Part shown: positions 37,925 through 47,547 of the stretch, piece after piece
How positions within the stretch are numbered: the first letter of the stretch is position 1
Layout of the letters: each line of letters opens with the position of its first letter
The notes under the pieces: model-generated
Database searches by the model: none
The model's input: only the letters and a program-made list of their open reading frames with translations
Told to the model about the DNA's origin: nothing
Made by a program: the position numbers and the translations under genes
NCBI GenBank assembly: GCA_002729725.1
Contig: PBYS01000116.1
Coordinates: 1 to 64,000, forward strand
Reading direction: 5' to 3'
DNA from: Puniceicoccaceae bacterium
GTDB taxonomy: Bacteria > Verrucomicrobiota > Verrucomicrobiia > Opitutales > Coraliomargaritaceae
DNA: 64,000 nt

Positions 37925-39622
37925 ATGCCAAAATCGCAGCACAGTTTTACATCGATCCGCCCCAAAGGTGAAGCCCTCGTTTGGTTCACCGGCATGGGGC
38001 TCAGTGTCGGCATCCTCCTGATTATCGGGCTACTCGGTATCATCCTCAAGAACGGCCTTTCCATGTTTTGGCCCGACACCATCTACGAGGTACAATTGGT
38101 CGAGGGCTCAACCGCCGGCCCTCGCAACGGCCAGAACTTCGCCGGCGCCATCGCACTGGAACGTCATAAGCGACTACAAGAAGCGACCAATGCTGGCCTG
38201 ACCAGCGAATTCCAGTTCTTCGCAGGCAACAAAGATGCCTACGGGCAAATGTATCACTACGTCGATGCCGACCAAATCGTGACGGACGCAACGGGTGAAC
38301 CCTTATTTACACCGGCCTCTGGCATCCTCCAATTAGAGCGTATCGAGTTCGGAGATGCACTCGGCTTCCCGCTCGAAATCCAACTCGCCGATGGAACTAC
38401 AATCACTGAGCCAGAAGCACTGAAGGCCGCACTATTCAAGACGATCGAGGAAAGTAACGAACGCTTAGAAACCTATACCAAGATCGAGAAGAAGCAGATC
38501 GGACGCATCAACAGCAAGATGGAATCCATCCGCCTCGAGCAACGCGCACTGCGCGAAGAGCTGGGCGAGGCTGCCGCTGAAACCTCGCCGCAGATTCAAG
38601 AACTAAACGAGCAGCAAGCGGCCTTGCAGGCGCAATACACCGAACTCGCAGCGGAAGCCCGCGAGCTGCGCGAACGTCGTCACCAGGACTCGCTGCTGCT
38701 ACGTCTAGCCACCGGCGAAGAACGACGCATCAGCTTTGAAAACATCACTCAGGCACACTTCCCCAATGAAATGAGCCTGCCAGGCAAAGTTGGCTTCTTT
38801 CTGAAACAAATCTGGCGCTTCATGTCCGAAGCCCCCCGTGAGGCGAATACTGAAGGCGGCATTTTCCCCGCGATCTTCGGCACCTTTGTCATGACACTGC
38901 TCATGAGCCTGGCCGTGATGCCCTTCGGTGTGGTCGCCGCCATTTACCTGCGCGAGTATGCCACCCAGGGCGTCATCGTGCGAGCTGTCCGCATCTCGGT
39001 TAACAATCTAGCCGGTGTGCCCTCCATCGTTTATGGCGTCTTCGGACTCGGCTTCTTCGTTTATGTGCTCGGTGGCAGTATCGACGAACTGTTTTTCAGT
39101 CATAAACTCCCCACCGCCACCTTCGGCACCGGCGGCGTCCTGTGGGCCTCCCTCACCTTGGCACTCATGACTGTGCCCGTCGTGATTGTCGCCACAGAAG
39201 AAGCACTCTCGGCGGTGCCACGAGGCATGCGTGAGGCCGCGCTCGCCTGCGGCGCTTCCAAGTGGCAAGCGATTCAACGCATCGTGCTGCCCGCCAGCGC
39301 GCCCGGCATCTTGACAGGACTCATCCTCGCCATGGCACGCGGCGCAGGCGAAGTCGCACCACTGATGCTGGTGGGCGTGGTCAAACTCGCACCAAGCCTG
39401 CCCCTCGATGGCGAATTTCCTTTCGTTCACCTCGACCGCAAATTCATGCACCTCGGCTTCCACATTTACGACCTCGCCTTCCAATCGCCCGATTCCGATG
39501 CCGCCAAGCCGATGGTCTTTGCCACGACACTCTTGCTGATCGTGCTGGTCATCGTACTCAATCTAAGCGCTATCACGATCCGCAACCATCTTCGTAAAAA
39601 GTATAAGGGCGACACCTTTTAA
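37925..39622 (+). CDS. pstA: phosphate ABC permease subunit PstA, long form
   Basis: A 565-residue protein, compared with about 290 for the ordinary subunit. An N-terminal helix (28-50, MGLSVGILLIIGLLGIILK) is followed by a 220-residue inserted part with a coiled coil (175-260; LETYTKIEKKQIGRINSKME). The permease domain then follows (GTFVMTLLMSLAVMPFGVVA) with the loop ALACGASKWQAIQRIVLP. It pairs with the long PstC. The extended parts of both may contact each other in the periplasm. Confidence 0.93.
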   Translation: MPKSQHSFTSIRPKGEALVWFTGMGLSVGILLIIGLLGIILKNGLSMFWPDTIYEVQLVEGSTAGPRNGQNFAGAIALERHKRLQEATNAGLTSEFQFFAGNKDAYGQMYHYVDADQIVTDATGEPLFTPASGILQLERIEFGDALGFPLEIQLADGTTITEPEALKAALFKTIEESNERLETYTKIEKKQIGRINSKMESIRLEQRALREELGEAAAETSPQIQELNEQQAALQAQYTELAAEARELRERRHQDSLLLRLATGEERRISFENITQAHFPNEMSLPGKVGFFLKQIWRFMSEAPREANTEGGIFPAIFGTFVMTLLMSLAVMPFGVVAAIYLREYATQGVIVRAVRISVNNLAGVPSIVYGVFGLGFFVYVLGGSIDELFFSHKLPTATFGTGGVLWASLTLALMTVPVVIVATEEALSAVPRGMREAALACGASKWQAIQRIVLPASAPGILTGLILAMARGAGEVAPLMLVGVVKLAPSLPLDGEFPFVHLDRKFMHLGFHIYDLAFQSPDSDAAKPMVFATTLLLIVLVIVLNLSAITIRNHLRKKYKGDTF

Positions 39623-39670
39623 GTCATCGAACGCGACGCTAACATAAATAGAATTTAAACATTTTTTGCA

Positions 39671-40468
39671 ATGAGCCAAACACCTGAAACAACAAACGCC
39701 CGAGCAGACTTCGAGCCCTTCATCCAGATCAAAGACAATTACAACTTCTGGTATGGCAGCACCCAAGTGCTATTCGATATGAACCTCGACATACCAGAAA
39801 AGCAAGTCACCGCCTTCATCGGCCCCTCTGGTTGTGGTAAGTCTACGCTGCTACGCAGCATCAACCGCATGAATGACCTAATCGAGGGCATTCATCACAC
39901 AGGTGATATCACGATTGCGGATCAAAGCATCTACGACCCCAGCCTCGAAGTCATCTCGCTGCGCAAGCGCATCGGCATGGTCTTCCAAAAGTACAACCCT
40001 TTTCCTAAATCGATCTACGAGAACATTGTTTTCAGTCTCCGCATTGCTGGCCGCAACAAGAAGTCCGAACTGGACGAAGTCGTTGAGCGCAGCTTACGCG
40101 GCGCCGCTCTTTGGGACGAAGTTAAAGACCGTTTACACGAGAGTGCGCTCAGCATGTCGGGTGGCCAGATGCAACGTCTCTGTATCGCCCGCGCCATCGC
40201 TAACAACCCTGAGGTCATCCTAATGGACGAACCCTGCTCCGCACTCGACCCCATCGCTACAGGCAAGGTCGAAGAACTCATCCATGAGTTGAAAAAGGAC
40301 TATACTATTGTTATCGTTACGCACAACATGCAACAAGCCGCACGCGTCTCTGATCGCACCGCCTTCTTCTATCTTGGCAAACTGATCGAATATGATGTAA
40401 CGGATAATATCTTCATGAAACCTAGTAACGAACAAACTGAAGCCTATGTTTCTGGTCGCTTCGGTTGA
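39671..40468 (+). CDS. pstB: phosphate ABC transporter ATPase
   Basis: A 265-residue ATPase. The Walker [10 protein letters not shown] is near residue 52, Q-loop VFQKYNPFP, signature [16 protein letters not shown], Walker [14 protein letters not shown] and H-loop VTHNM. All motifs of a functional nucleotide-binding domain are present. It powers the PstSCA transporter at the inner membrane. Confidence 0.96.
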   Translation: MSQTPETTNARADFEPFIQIKDNYNFWYGSTQVLFDMNLDIPEKQVTAFIGPSGCGKSTLLRSINRMNDLIEGIHHTGDITIADQSIYDPSLEVISLRKRIGMVFQKYNPFPKSIYENIVFSLRIAGRNKKSELDEVVERSLRGAALWDEVKDRLHESALSMSGGQMQRLCIARAIANNPEVILMDEPCSALDPIATGKVEELIHELKKDYTIVIVTHNMQQAARVSDRTAFFYLGKLIEYDVTDNIFMKPSNEQTEAYVSGRFG

Positions 40469-40508
40469 TTGAAAACTCTGATCACAACTCCCCCTCCCTA
40501 TTGTAACC

Positions 40509-41147
40509 ATGAACCGCTACTTCCACAAAGAACTCGAAGAGATTCGCAGTAAACTCATTCTCATAGGCGAAAAAGCCAACGAAGCAGGCCGCTTAGCGGT
40601 CGAAGGCTTCATCGAGAGCGACCTCGAAAAGACACAAGCCGCCGTCAAAATGGACGATGAGATCGACGATCTCGAAGTCGAAATTGACCGTGCTTCCGTC
40701 CGCTACATAACACTGCGTTCTCCCGTCTCCAGCGACGTGCGCTTAATCTTTGTGGCCATCAAAGCCAGCCATGACCTAGAGCGAGCAGGTGATGAAGCCC
40801 ATAGTATTGCAAAAAAGACACGCACAATCCTAACAAGAGATGGCAAGGTGAAAAACCCTGTCGAGATCGAGAAAATGAGTGCTCTAGCATTCGCGATGAT
40901 GCGCGACGCGATCACCTCGCTGCTAGATGAAAACCTTGAGCTCGCTCAAGGCATCATCAAGCGCGACAAAGAAGTCGATCGCATCAATAAAGAAAACTAC
41001 ACCACGCTCTACAACGAGATGAAAGGCGAACACGGAGATTCATCCACGCACGTAGAAACCATTCTCATTTCCAAATCAATTGAACGCATTGCGGATCACG
41101 CAAAAAACTTGGCCGAAGAAGTGATTTACCTGCTGACAGGCGAATAG
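40509..41147 (+). CDS. phoU: phosphate-signalling protein PhoU
   Basis: A 212-residue protein of two three-helix repeats with the E/DxxxD metal-binding motifs (MDDEIDDLEVEIDR and KRDKEVDRINKENY). PhoU connects Pst transport to the PhoR/PhoB kinase pathway and represses the Pho response at high phosphate. It is the last gene of the pst operon, as usual. Confidence 0.93.
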   Translation: MNRYFHKELEEIRSKLILIGEKANEAGRLAVEGFIESDLEKTQAAVKMDDEIDDLEVEIDRASVRYITLRSPVSSDVRLIFVAIKASHDLERAGDEAHSIAKKTRTILTRDGKVKNPVEIEKMSALAFAMMRDAITSLLDENLELAQGIIKRDKEVDRINKENYTTLYNEMKGEHGDSSTHVETILISKSIERIADHAKNLAEEVIYLLTGE

Positions 41148-41271
41148 TCACTTTGTACTGTCAATTTGGCTTTGTTTGTGCTAGTCACACCTGTGTCGGT
41201 CACTCACGCTGGAGTCCTTCCAGCAATATCGACGCACAACTAACATAAATAAACTCGAATATTCAGTCACT

Positions 41272-41745
41272 ATGGCTAAGAAAAAAACAACTAAGAAAGC
41301 GGCCAAAAAAGTTGCAGCCAAAAAGGCTGTCAAAAAAGTAGCCGTCAAGAAAGCTCCTGCAAAGAAGGCAGCCAAGAAAGTAGCCGCTAAGAAAGTAGCT
41401 GCAAAAAAGGTAGCCGTCAAAAAAGCAGTTAAGAAAGCAGCACCTAAAAAGGCGATCCCAGCTAAAGCACCTGCCAAGACAGTCGAAAGAACATCCATTA
41501 TCGCTCGCGTAGACGTCGGATTCGGCAACAGCCTCTACGTTCGCGGAGAAGGCGCAGGCCTCTCATGGGACAAGGGTATTCAACTCGATAACGTTAGCCC
41601 ATACGAATGGTCCTTCGCCAGCACACAAGCTAAAGGCGATGTTACCTTCAAATTCCTCATCAACGATGAGATTTGGGCCGAAGGTGAAAATGGCACTGTA
41701 GCCGCCGGCGATACATCTATCACCTCACCGGTTTTCGCTTGGTAA
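41272..41745 (+). CDS. histone-H1-like Lys/Ala-rich domain fused to a starch-binding-like domain
   Basis: A 157-residue protein in two parts. Residues 1-66 consist of about ten KKA/KKV repeats with Ala and Pro, as in bacterial H1-like DNA-binding proteins. Residues 70-157 form a compact beta domain, with NSLYVRGEGAGLSWDKGIQL, FKFLINDEIWAEGEN and the end SITSPVFAW. This pattern fits a CBM20/CBM48-like carbohydrate-binding fold. The basic tail is expected to bind DNA or RNA, while the second part may bind glucan or be a general protein fold. It is probably transcribed from its own promoter after phoU. Confidence 0.6.
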   Translation: MAKKKTTKKAAKKVAAKKAVKKVAVKKAPAKKAAKKVAAKKVAAKKVAVKKAVKKAAPKKAIPAKAPAKTVERTSIIARVDVGFGNSLYVRGEGAGLSWDKGIQLDNVSPYEWSFASTQAKGDVTFKFLINDEIWAEGENGTVAAGDTSITSPVFAW

Positions 41746-41798
41746 TTAAGCAAAGTTATACGCTTTAGATAACGAAGTACCGCTTCCATAAATTTACA

Positions 41799-41834
41799 AA
41801 ATCCCGCCAATAAATTGGCGGGATTTTTTTTGCA
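41799..41834 (+). terminator. intrinsic terminator
   Basis: AAATCCCGCCAA (41799-41810) and TTGGCGGGATTT (41815-41826) form a perfect 12-bp stem followed by a T-run. It ends the H1-like gene and may also stop readthrough from the minus-strand gene on the right. Confidence 0.9.
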
Positions 41835-41864
41835 TTATATAAAATACCCCTCTGAGCGATGCCC

Positions 41865-42686
41865 TCACTCCCCCCAGGAAGGTGGCACCAAGAAATAAGG
41901 CTCCGTCGAATCAGGCAGACAAAACAAAGTACAACGCTCTGTGGCCAGTTGGTGTAAATGCGCTGCGGAAACGACTTCTAGCTGCCCCTTGGCCTGCGGG
42001 CTCAACTCGACAGGCCAGAACACTTTCGGAATGATCCTGACTTCAGTGCACTTGGGAAAATACTGCGGCCACTCACTGAGGTATAGCCATCGGCCCAGTC
42101 GTGCAGTGGCCGACATAAAATCCAGTTGTGGAAACTCTGCCCGCCCCATCGGTAGAAAAAGACAGCCGTAAATGAGTTGTCGCGTTTCGATGGCTTCAAT
42201 CCCAAAACGCTGGCGTAAGAGCTGACGCGTTTCCGGCAAGCGACTCAATTGCAACTGATGCCTGCGCAGACGCTCCAGCTTGCGTTGCCAATTGTCGCGC
42301 GGGTCCGGCCCGGGAAACTGCCAGCCATCGCGCCCTTTGACTGCGAGATAAAATTTAACCGCCAACTCCAAATGCAGATACTGATCCTGCACAAGATCGT
42401 GCAAGAGGAAGTCCAGCTCCCCCAAGGTGCGCCCGCTCTCGGCGAAGACCTGCAAGTGACTCGCCAACAGCTCAAAGTCAGCGGACGATTCCAACAGTCG
42501 ACTGAGCGCTTGCTCGTAGAGGTGCCCCAACTTCTGATCAAAACGAAGCGGCTCCTCCAGAGCAGATGCATGCAAGGGCCCGAAACGCGAACGATCCAGC
42601 ACCGCCGCCTCCGGCAGGTCCCCGATCAAGAGCGGCGCCGAACGAAGGCTTTCGAGGATGAGTTGAGTGGGCGTCGCAGCGATCAT
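41865..42686 (-). CDS. DUF1853 family protein
   Basis: A 273-residue protein from the ATG at 42686. The family's core is clear: SGRTLGELDFLLHDLVQDQ and HLELAVKFYLAV, then LGRWLYLSEWPQYF in the second half. The HLExAVKFYL pattern suggests a PD-(D/E)XK-like or helical enzyme fold, but the function of DUF1853 is unknown. No operon partner is obvious. Two palindromic repeat copies separate it from mutM. Confidence 0.8.
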   Translation of the reverse strand: MIAATPTQLILESLRSAPLLIGDLPEAAVLDRSRFGPLHASALEEPLRFDQKLGHLYEQALSRLLESSADFELLASHLQVFAESGRTLGELDFLLHDLVQDQYLHLELAVKFYLAVKGRDGWQFPGPDPRDNWQRKLERLRRHQLQLSRLPETRQLLRQRFGIEAIETRQLIYGCLFLPMGRAEFPQLDFMSATARLGRWLYLSEWPQYFPKCTEVRIIPKVFWPVELSPQAKGQLEVVSAAHLHQLATERCTLFCLPDSTEPYFLVPPSWGE

Positions 42687-42746
42687 TGCCCCCAATAAGC
42701 GACCTATTTACAGCAAAACTTCAATGTTCTTTCCTGCCAAGCCCCC

Positions 42747-42771
42747 CCGGTTCAGAGAACCGAAGCTTCTA
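42747..42771 (+). repeat. dispersed 25-nt palindromic repeat, copy 2
   Basis: CCGGTTCAGAGAACCGAAGC then TTCTA. It has the same GGTTC/GAACC core as copies at 7772 and 42778 and lies 6 bp before copy 3 in direct repeat. Confidence 0.7.
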
Positions 42772-42777
42772 CACTCC

Positions 42778-42802
42778 CCGGTTCAAAGAACCGAGGCTTC
42801 TA
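42778..42802 (+). repeat. dispersed 25-nt palindromic repeat, copy 3
   Basis: CCGGTTCAAAGAACCGAGGC then TTCTA. It differs from copy 2 at two positions. The stem GGTTC/GAACC has a 2-nt loop. Confidence 0.7.
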
Positions 42803-42821
42803 AAGCACTCGGCTACTTCAG

Positions 42822-43625
42822 CTACTTCTGGCAGCGTGGACAATGGTAGGTGCCGCGTTGGCCGAGGATGGTTTTGACCACAGGCGTCTTTTTGCAAAGT
42901 TGACATTCTTGCTGGTAGAAAACCACCAGGTTTTGCACGCCGGTGCCCTTGTCGCCTTTAGTATCACGGTAGCCACCTCCAAAAGCAACGCCGCCGCGGG
43001 TGATGGTGCCGTTAATTACCGTCGAAACAGCGCGATAGAGTTTATTGATTTCCCGAGTGCTCAGGCTTTGGACCAATCGATGCGGCAAGACTCTAGCATG
43101 CGCGCAAATCTCGTTGGCGATATAATTACCAGTGCCCGCAAAGAGCGACTGATCCAATAAAGAGACTTTCACCGCCCGCTGCGGATAGCGCAGCAGGGAG
43201 GCCTTAAAGTAGCGCGCGGTAAATTCTGGGGCCAAGAGATCGTGCCCCAGTTCCGCCAGCTTCGCGGCGGCCCGTGGCTCGTCGTATAAATACATATGCC
43301 CGAAACGGCGCGGATCAACATAGCCAAGGTAGCCGGAATCGCTGGTAAATTGCACATGGGTATGCTTGGTCGTGATCCACTCGGACGCGATCAACCATCC
43401 GCCCGACATGCCGAGATGGCTCAACAAGTGGCGGCCATCGTCGAGAATGAAATCCAACAGCTTCCCCTTGCGCTCGACTCTTAGCAAACTGCGTCCCACC
43501 AGGTGATCCATGGGCGTATGCACAATCGAATCCGCGACTCGACTCAACGAGCAGCGCTGAATGCGAAAGGGCATGATCGCGTTCAGCTGGTCTTGGATCG
43601 TTTTAACTTCGGGCAGTTCCGGCAT
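42822..43625 (-). CDS. mutM: formamidopyrimidine-DNA glycosylase
   Basis: Removes oxidised purines such as 8-oxoguanine. The start at 43625 gives the diagnostic PELPEV end: Pro2 is the nucleophile and Glu3 the catalytic acid. The helix-two-turn-helix YIANEICAHARVLPHRLVQS is present. The C-terminal zinc finger has four cysteines (ECQLCKK and HCPRCQK). 267 residues, normal length. The frame is open upstream of 43625, but those residues are not part of the family. Confidence 0.92.
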   Translation of the reverse strand: MPELPEVKTIQDQLNAIMPFRIQRCSLSRVADSIVHTPMDHLVGRSLLRVERKGKLLDFILDDGRHLLSHLGMSGGWLIASEWITTKHTHVQFTSDSGYLGYVDPRRFGHMYLYDEPRAAAKLAELGHDLLAPEFTARYFKASLLRYPQRAVKVSLLDQSLFAGTGNYIANEICAHARVLPHRLVQSLSTREINKLYRAVSTVINGTITRGGVAFGGGYRDTKGDKGTGVQNLVVFYQQECQLCKKTPVVKTILGQRGTYHCPRCQK

Positions 43626-43763
43626 AGCTAGAAGTGCAAAAAAGGCTAGCGTGTGTAAACTGCAAGTAGAATTGAGCGACTGCGCTCTCACTCGGTTCGC
43701 ATACACACATGACAGTAAACTCCCTAACCTTGCCTAACGGGATATAAATCATAAGGTATCAGT

Positions 43764-45715
43764 ATGAAATCTATAGCTAGCCTCTTCTCCGCATTGATTT
43801 TGGGAGTTTTACTCGGCCGAATGGCTTTCCACGAATCCAGCAAAACGATACGGGATACCGAACTCAACATCCAAGACGCTGAAGAAAGCTCGGCTATAAC
43901 CGAATGGCAAGCATCCCCCCCAGTATTAGCCTCGGAGTCCTCGTGGAACAATATCTACTCGACGATGACGCTGATCGATCAATCTGATGCACAAGGCTTA
44001 GCTAGTATCGCGGTCGCGCTAACAGAACAAACCGAAGCACCCATAGCTAAGACCGCGCTTGAAATGACCGTACGACGCTGGGCGGAGTTGGATCGGGACG
44101 GGGCGCTAGAATTTGCCAAGTCACACCTGCAGGCCACAGAGGAGAGCCCTCCCCTATCAGCCATCTTAAGAATATGGACAAGCGAGGACAGTCAGGCAGC
44201 TTGGATGTATGCCACAGAATCAGGAACAGATTCGCGGCTAAAGAAGAAGATGCAGCAGACAATCATTAGTCAGCTCGCCATTACAGATCCGCTGCACGCA
44301 CTCCACTTAATGTCACATAGCGAGCTTCCAAGCGTGATGCTTATGGTGCCATCCTCGCCTATTTAGGAGCCAACGCCCCAAGCCGCGGGCTCGAACTACT
44401 AGAGACATTGCCAAATACGGCATCCATAGCTTGGAGCTATCAGCAGAGTTTTGTAAGCAGTTGGGTGAAGAAGGACCTCCAAGCGGCAGGGCGCCAGCTC
44501 ATAGCGATGGAGTCTTCCGAGCTGCAGAATCAACTGATTGGCGTGTTTATGAGTCGCGCAGCCTATCGTGACATCGATGCGACGCTTGAATGGGCAGAAA
44601 AAAATAATCAGAATCCTGCGCTCGATCATGGTTGGCGCTCCTTGATGTGGGCATTGGCTCGCTCCGATTTGGATAAAGGAATCGCACTGATTTCTAACGA
44701 CGGCCTAGTCACCCCACAAGCGCGTGATGATTTCCTTAAATCGTGGTTAACCATAAACCCACAAGAGGTCGCCAACTGGAGCCAATTGCATTTAGACTCA
44801 AATGAAATTACGGATATTTTTCGTCATGACATCAGGCAAATCACACAATCAGCTCCCAGCGCAGCGATGCAACTCATCGATTTGATGTCTCCGGGCGATG
44901 CCCGTGATAGCGTCATACAGCAAAGCATCTATGGGCTCGCAGCCGCAGATACGATGGGCACCCTCAATTGGGTACTCACACAACCAGACGATGCGATCCG
45001 CCAAGCTGCCCTTCAAAACGTCATCGGCTCTTGGGCCAAGATAGAGCCCGAACAAGCCGCAGCATACACCTTTGAGAATTTTAGCGAAAACAGCATATTG
45101 CTTGTAGATCTAGCTAAGTCGGTTGCAAGCAACTGGGCAAAACATGACCCTTCCGAAGCACTCATCTGGGCAAGAGCAATCAAAGCAGAAGAGATCCGTC
45201 AAGAAGCCGTGGGCTACGCGTTGAGCGCTTGGGCAAGAAACGACAATACTGCGGCGGGCAATTATATCCTGGCCATGCCAGCCGATGAGGCTCGCTCAAG
45301 TTACATCAGACGACACGTTTTATTTACAACAAAAGACAATCCTCAGAAAGCATTGGAATGGATCGAAGCTCTGCCCGAACAGGAAAAAACAGACTCCGTG
45401 ACACAGAGTTTCGTCGCGGGCTGGGTGGGCGAAGATTCACTGGCCGCCTCCGAATGGGTCAACAGTCTCGCAGAGGGCCACCAACGAGATGTCGCAGCCA
45501 CCGAGCTGGTCGGTCAAATTCATCAAAAATCTCCCAAAGACGCACTCCCCTGGGCCTATTCGATCGAGAATGAAAAGTTACGCAATCAAGCACTCGGCAA
45601 CATCGTCAGTGGAGCCAGTCGCTTGGATCAGGCGGTCGTCCAAGAAGCAATTAATGCGATGACGCTACCAGAAAAGCAAATGAAGTGGTATCGAGAACGA
45701 TATCTCAAAGAATGA
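43764..45715 (+). pseudogene. repeat-rich exported protein split by a single-base frameshift
   Basis: The first frame (43764-44366, 200 residues) has a signal/anchor (LFSALILGVLLGRMAF) and helical repeats. After ELPSV near 44335 the homology continues in the other frame as DAYGAILAYLGANAPSRGLE. The second frame (to 45715) has at least nine further repeats with patterns W-x5-P-x-x-A and WA, for example GSWAKIEPEQAAAYTFEN and ASNWAKHDPSEALIWARAI. Together about 650 residues of alpha-solenoid. Restoring one G in GTGAT (44334-44338) reunites the frames. The family occurs in Verrucomicrobiota and has no named function. A sequencing error is the alternative explanation. Confidence 0.7.
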
Positions 45716-45783
45716 CAAAGAAATCTGGCTACGCATGCCAGGTCATTTGACTTTACTCGATTTATCGTATCCAACAGTGCGCT

Positions 45784-46092
45784 ATGTTCCTTTTCGACAG
45801 CACACTTCACCGCCTGCGCTCCGTAGGCACCTGGGAAGCCATCTCCTCGATCTTGCTCTTCGGCATTGCGATGCCGCTTAAATATATTTGGGGCAACGAT
45901 GTGCTGATCCGGCCAATCGGGATGGCACACGGCATTTTGTGGATGGCCTACGTAGGCTTCGCCTTATTGGGTCAGCTGGATTACAAGTGGTCGTGGAAAC
46001 TCACCGGCTGGCTATTGGTCGCCAGTATCGTGCCGGCCGGACCACTGTTCGCCGACGCAAAGTTGCTAAAAGCTTACGAAGCCAAGGTGTAG
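45784..46092 (+). CDS. DUF3817 small membrane protein
   Basis: A 102-residue membrane protein with three or four helices. LRSVGTWEAISSILLFGIAM, PLKYIWGND and IGMAHGILWMAYVGF match the DUF3817 signature (xRxxGxxEGxSx and IHGxL). Function unknown. The right end overlaps the start of the inverted repeat at 46089. Confidence 0.82.
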   Translation: MFLFDSTLHRLRSVGTWEAISSILLFGIAMPLKYIWGNDVLIRPIGMAHGILWMAYVGFALLGQLDYKWSWKLTGWLLVASIVPAGPLFADAKLLKAYEAKV

Positions 46093-46158
46093 TCACGAGC
46101 TTCCAGCTTGTGCACGGGTGCTGCAACCATCTCCGACAAGCTGGAAGCTTGTCACTAC
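46089..46158. repeat. 23-nt-arm inverted repeat overlapping the DUF3817 stop
   Basis: Arms 46089-46111 and 46136-46158 pair with two mismatches (AGCTTCCAGCTTGT against ACAAGCTGGAAGCTT in the core) around a 24-nt loop. No T-run follows, so it is more likely a REP-like element than a terminator. The left arm includes the stop codon of the DUF3817 gene. Confidence 0.65.
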
Positions 46159-46210
46159 GAACGCGCTCTATGAAGTTGCAGTTTCGCTGAATCGCGCCAC
46201 AGTTCGAACT

Positions 46211-46849
46211 ATGAAAGTATTTTATGCGATCGTTTGTGCTGCGATGATTTTCTCTGCCACTGGCTGCCAGTCGGTTTATTATGCATCCATGGAGAAGCTC
46301 GGCATCGAAAAACGTGAACTGATGGTCGATCGGGTGGAAGACGCCCGCGATGAACAAGAAGAGGCTAAGGAAACTTTTGCCGACGCACTGGAGGCCTTCA
46401 CCGCCGTGACGGAGTATCAGGGCGGCGATTTAGAGGCGGTTTATAGCAAAATCAACGCGGCCTACGAAGACAGTTTGAAAGCCGCCGAGCGCGTCTCCAA
46501 ACGTATCGACAAAGTCGAGTCGGTGGCCGAAGCACTCTTCGCGGAATGGGAACAAGAACTGGAATCCTACCAAAGCGCTAGCCTGCGTAGCTCCAGCCAA
46601 CGCTCACTGCGCGAGACCCGCGCCAGCTACAACGGCATGGTAACTAAAATGCGCAAAGCCGAAGCCAGCATGGCCCCCGTGGTCGAACTGTTTCAAGATC
46701 AAGTGCTCTACCTGAAGCACAACCTGAACGCTCGCGCGATCGCCGCGCTGGATGTGGAAGTGGTCAAAATCCAAGAAGAAGTCGCCAGCCTGGTCAAAGA
46801 AATGGAAGCCTCTATCGACGAAGCCAATGCGTTTATGAGTCGGCTATAG
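46211..46849 (+). CDS. DUF2959 lipoprotein
   Basis: A 212-residue protein from the ATG at 46211 with a lipobox (SATGC-Q), so it is lipid-anchored. The body is entirely helical: MEKLGIEKRELMVDRVEDAR, DEQEEAKETFADALEAF and SYNGMVTKMRKAEASM match DUF2959. No enzymatic residues are visible. Probably an outer-membrane associated coiled-coil protein. It is the last intact gene before a stretch of remnants. Confidence 0.83.
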   Translation: MKVFYAIVCAAMIFSATGCQSVYYASMEKLGIEKRELMVDRVEDARDEQEEAKETFADALEAFTAVTEYQGGDLEAVYSKINAAYEDSLKAAERVSKRIDKVESVAEALFAEWEQELESYQSASLRSSSQRSLRETRASYNGMVTKMRKAEASMAPVVELFQDQVLYLKHNLNARAIAALDVEVVKIQEEVASLVKEMEASIDEANAFMSRL

Positions 46850-46854
46850 GCAGC

Positions 46855-47163
46855 TCAACTCGCGTCCACTGCACTCAAAAACGCGACAATCTCACGCTCA
46901 AAAACAAGGAGCCCCTGCGTGAGCTGCTCCGTCAAACGGGCTTCATCGGCCAGCGAAAAATCCTCGGCAAGTGCCGCTTTCACGATGCCCACATTCCCCG
47001 TAGTAGGCTCAGACAGTGGATGCTGATTATATCCAGCTTGCCGTAACAATCCCCAATAACGTTTGCCCACATCGCGATTACGTGCGGTGAGCCAAACTTC
47101 AAAGTTAAACGTTTCGTAATTAAAAAGAACCGTCAGCTTGAGATCACGCTCCTTTAGCGGCTC
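46855..47163 (-). pseudogene. remnant of a small conserved protein
   Basis: The frame reads LKERDLKLTVLFNYETFNFE then VWLTARNRDVGKRYWGLLRQ and continues to 46855. The FEVWLxxRNR motif belongs to a small family that I cannot name with certainty. A stop lies directly upstream of the first codon and there is no start, so the 5' part is missing. It sits behind a GyrI-type remnant on the same strand. Confidence 0.5.
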
Positions 47164-47175
47164 TCATTTGGTTGG

Positions 47176-47361
47176 TTAAACTTTTTCTTTGAGTGGGATA
47201 CAGATGTCGACCAACCACTTCCCCTCGGGGTGCTCCATTCCATTATTCTGATAGAGCTCAAAGCAAGGGCCATCTCCAGCCTCGAATCCACTATCGCACA
47301 GCATATGCGCTTCTGGTAATCGACAGTCTTGGGCTCCATGAATTTTTCGTTGTTTTAAGGC
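47176..47361 (-). pseudogene. GyrI-like small-molecule-binding domain, C-terminal fragment
   Basis: Residues AHMLCDSGFEAGDGPCFELY and HPEGKWLVDICIPLKEKV are the end of a GyrI-like domain, the effector part of many AraC-family and MerR-family regulators. There is no DNA-binding domain and no start codon, only about 60 residues remain, and a stop precedes the first codon. Confidence 0.6.
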
Positions 47362-47547
47362 TTACAGCAATTGAAGTCACGAGAGTATAATGAGATGCGA
47401 AGCGCCGTTGCAAGCGCACGGCGCAGAGCCTTTTACCTAAGAGGCTGGACTGATTCTGTGCCTAAAAGGTTGGAGTTCCGTCTCTTGACACGGCGTAGCT
47501 CGGAGAGCGTAGATGGTTTAGACGGTCGCGTCGTGCCAGCCCGCTCA

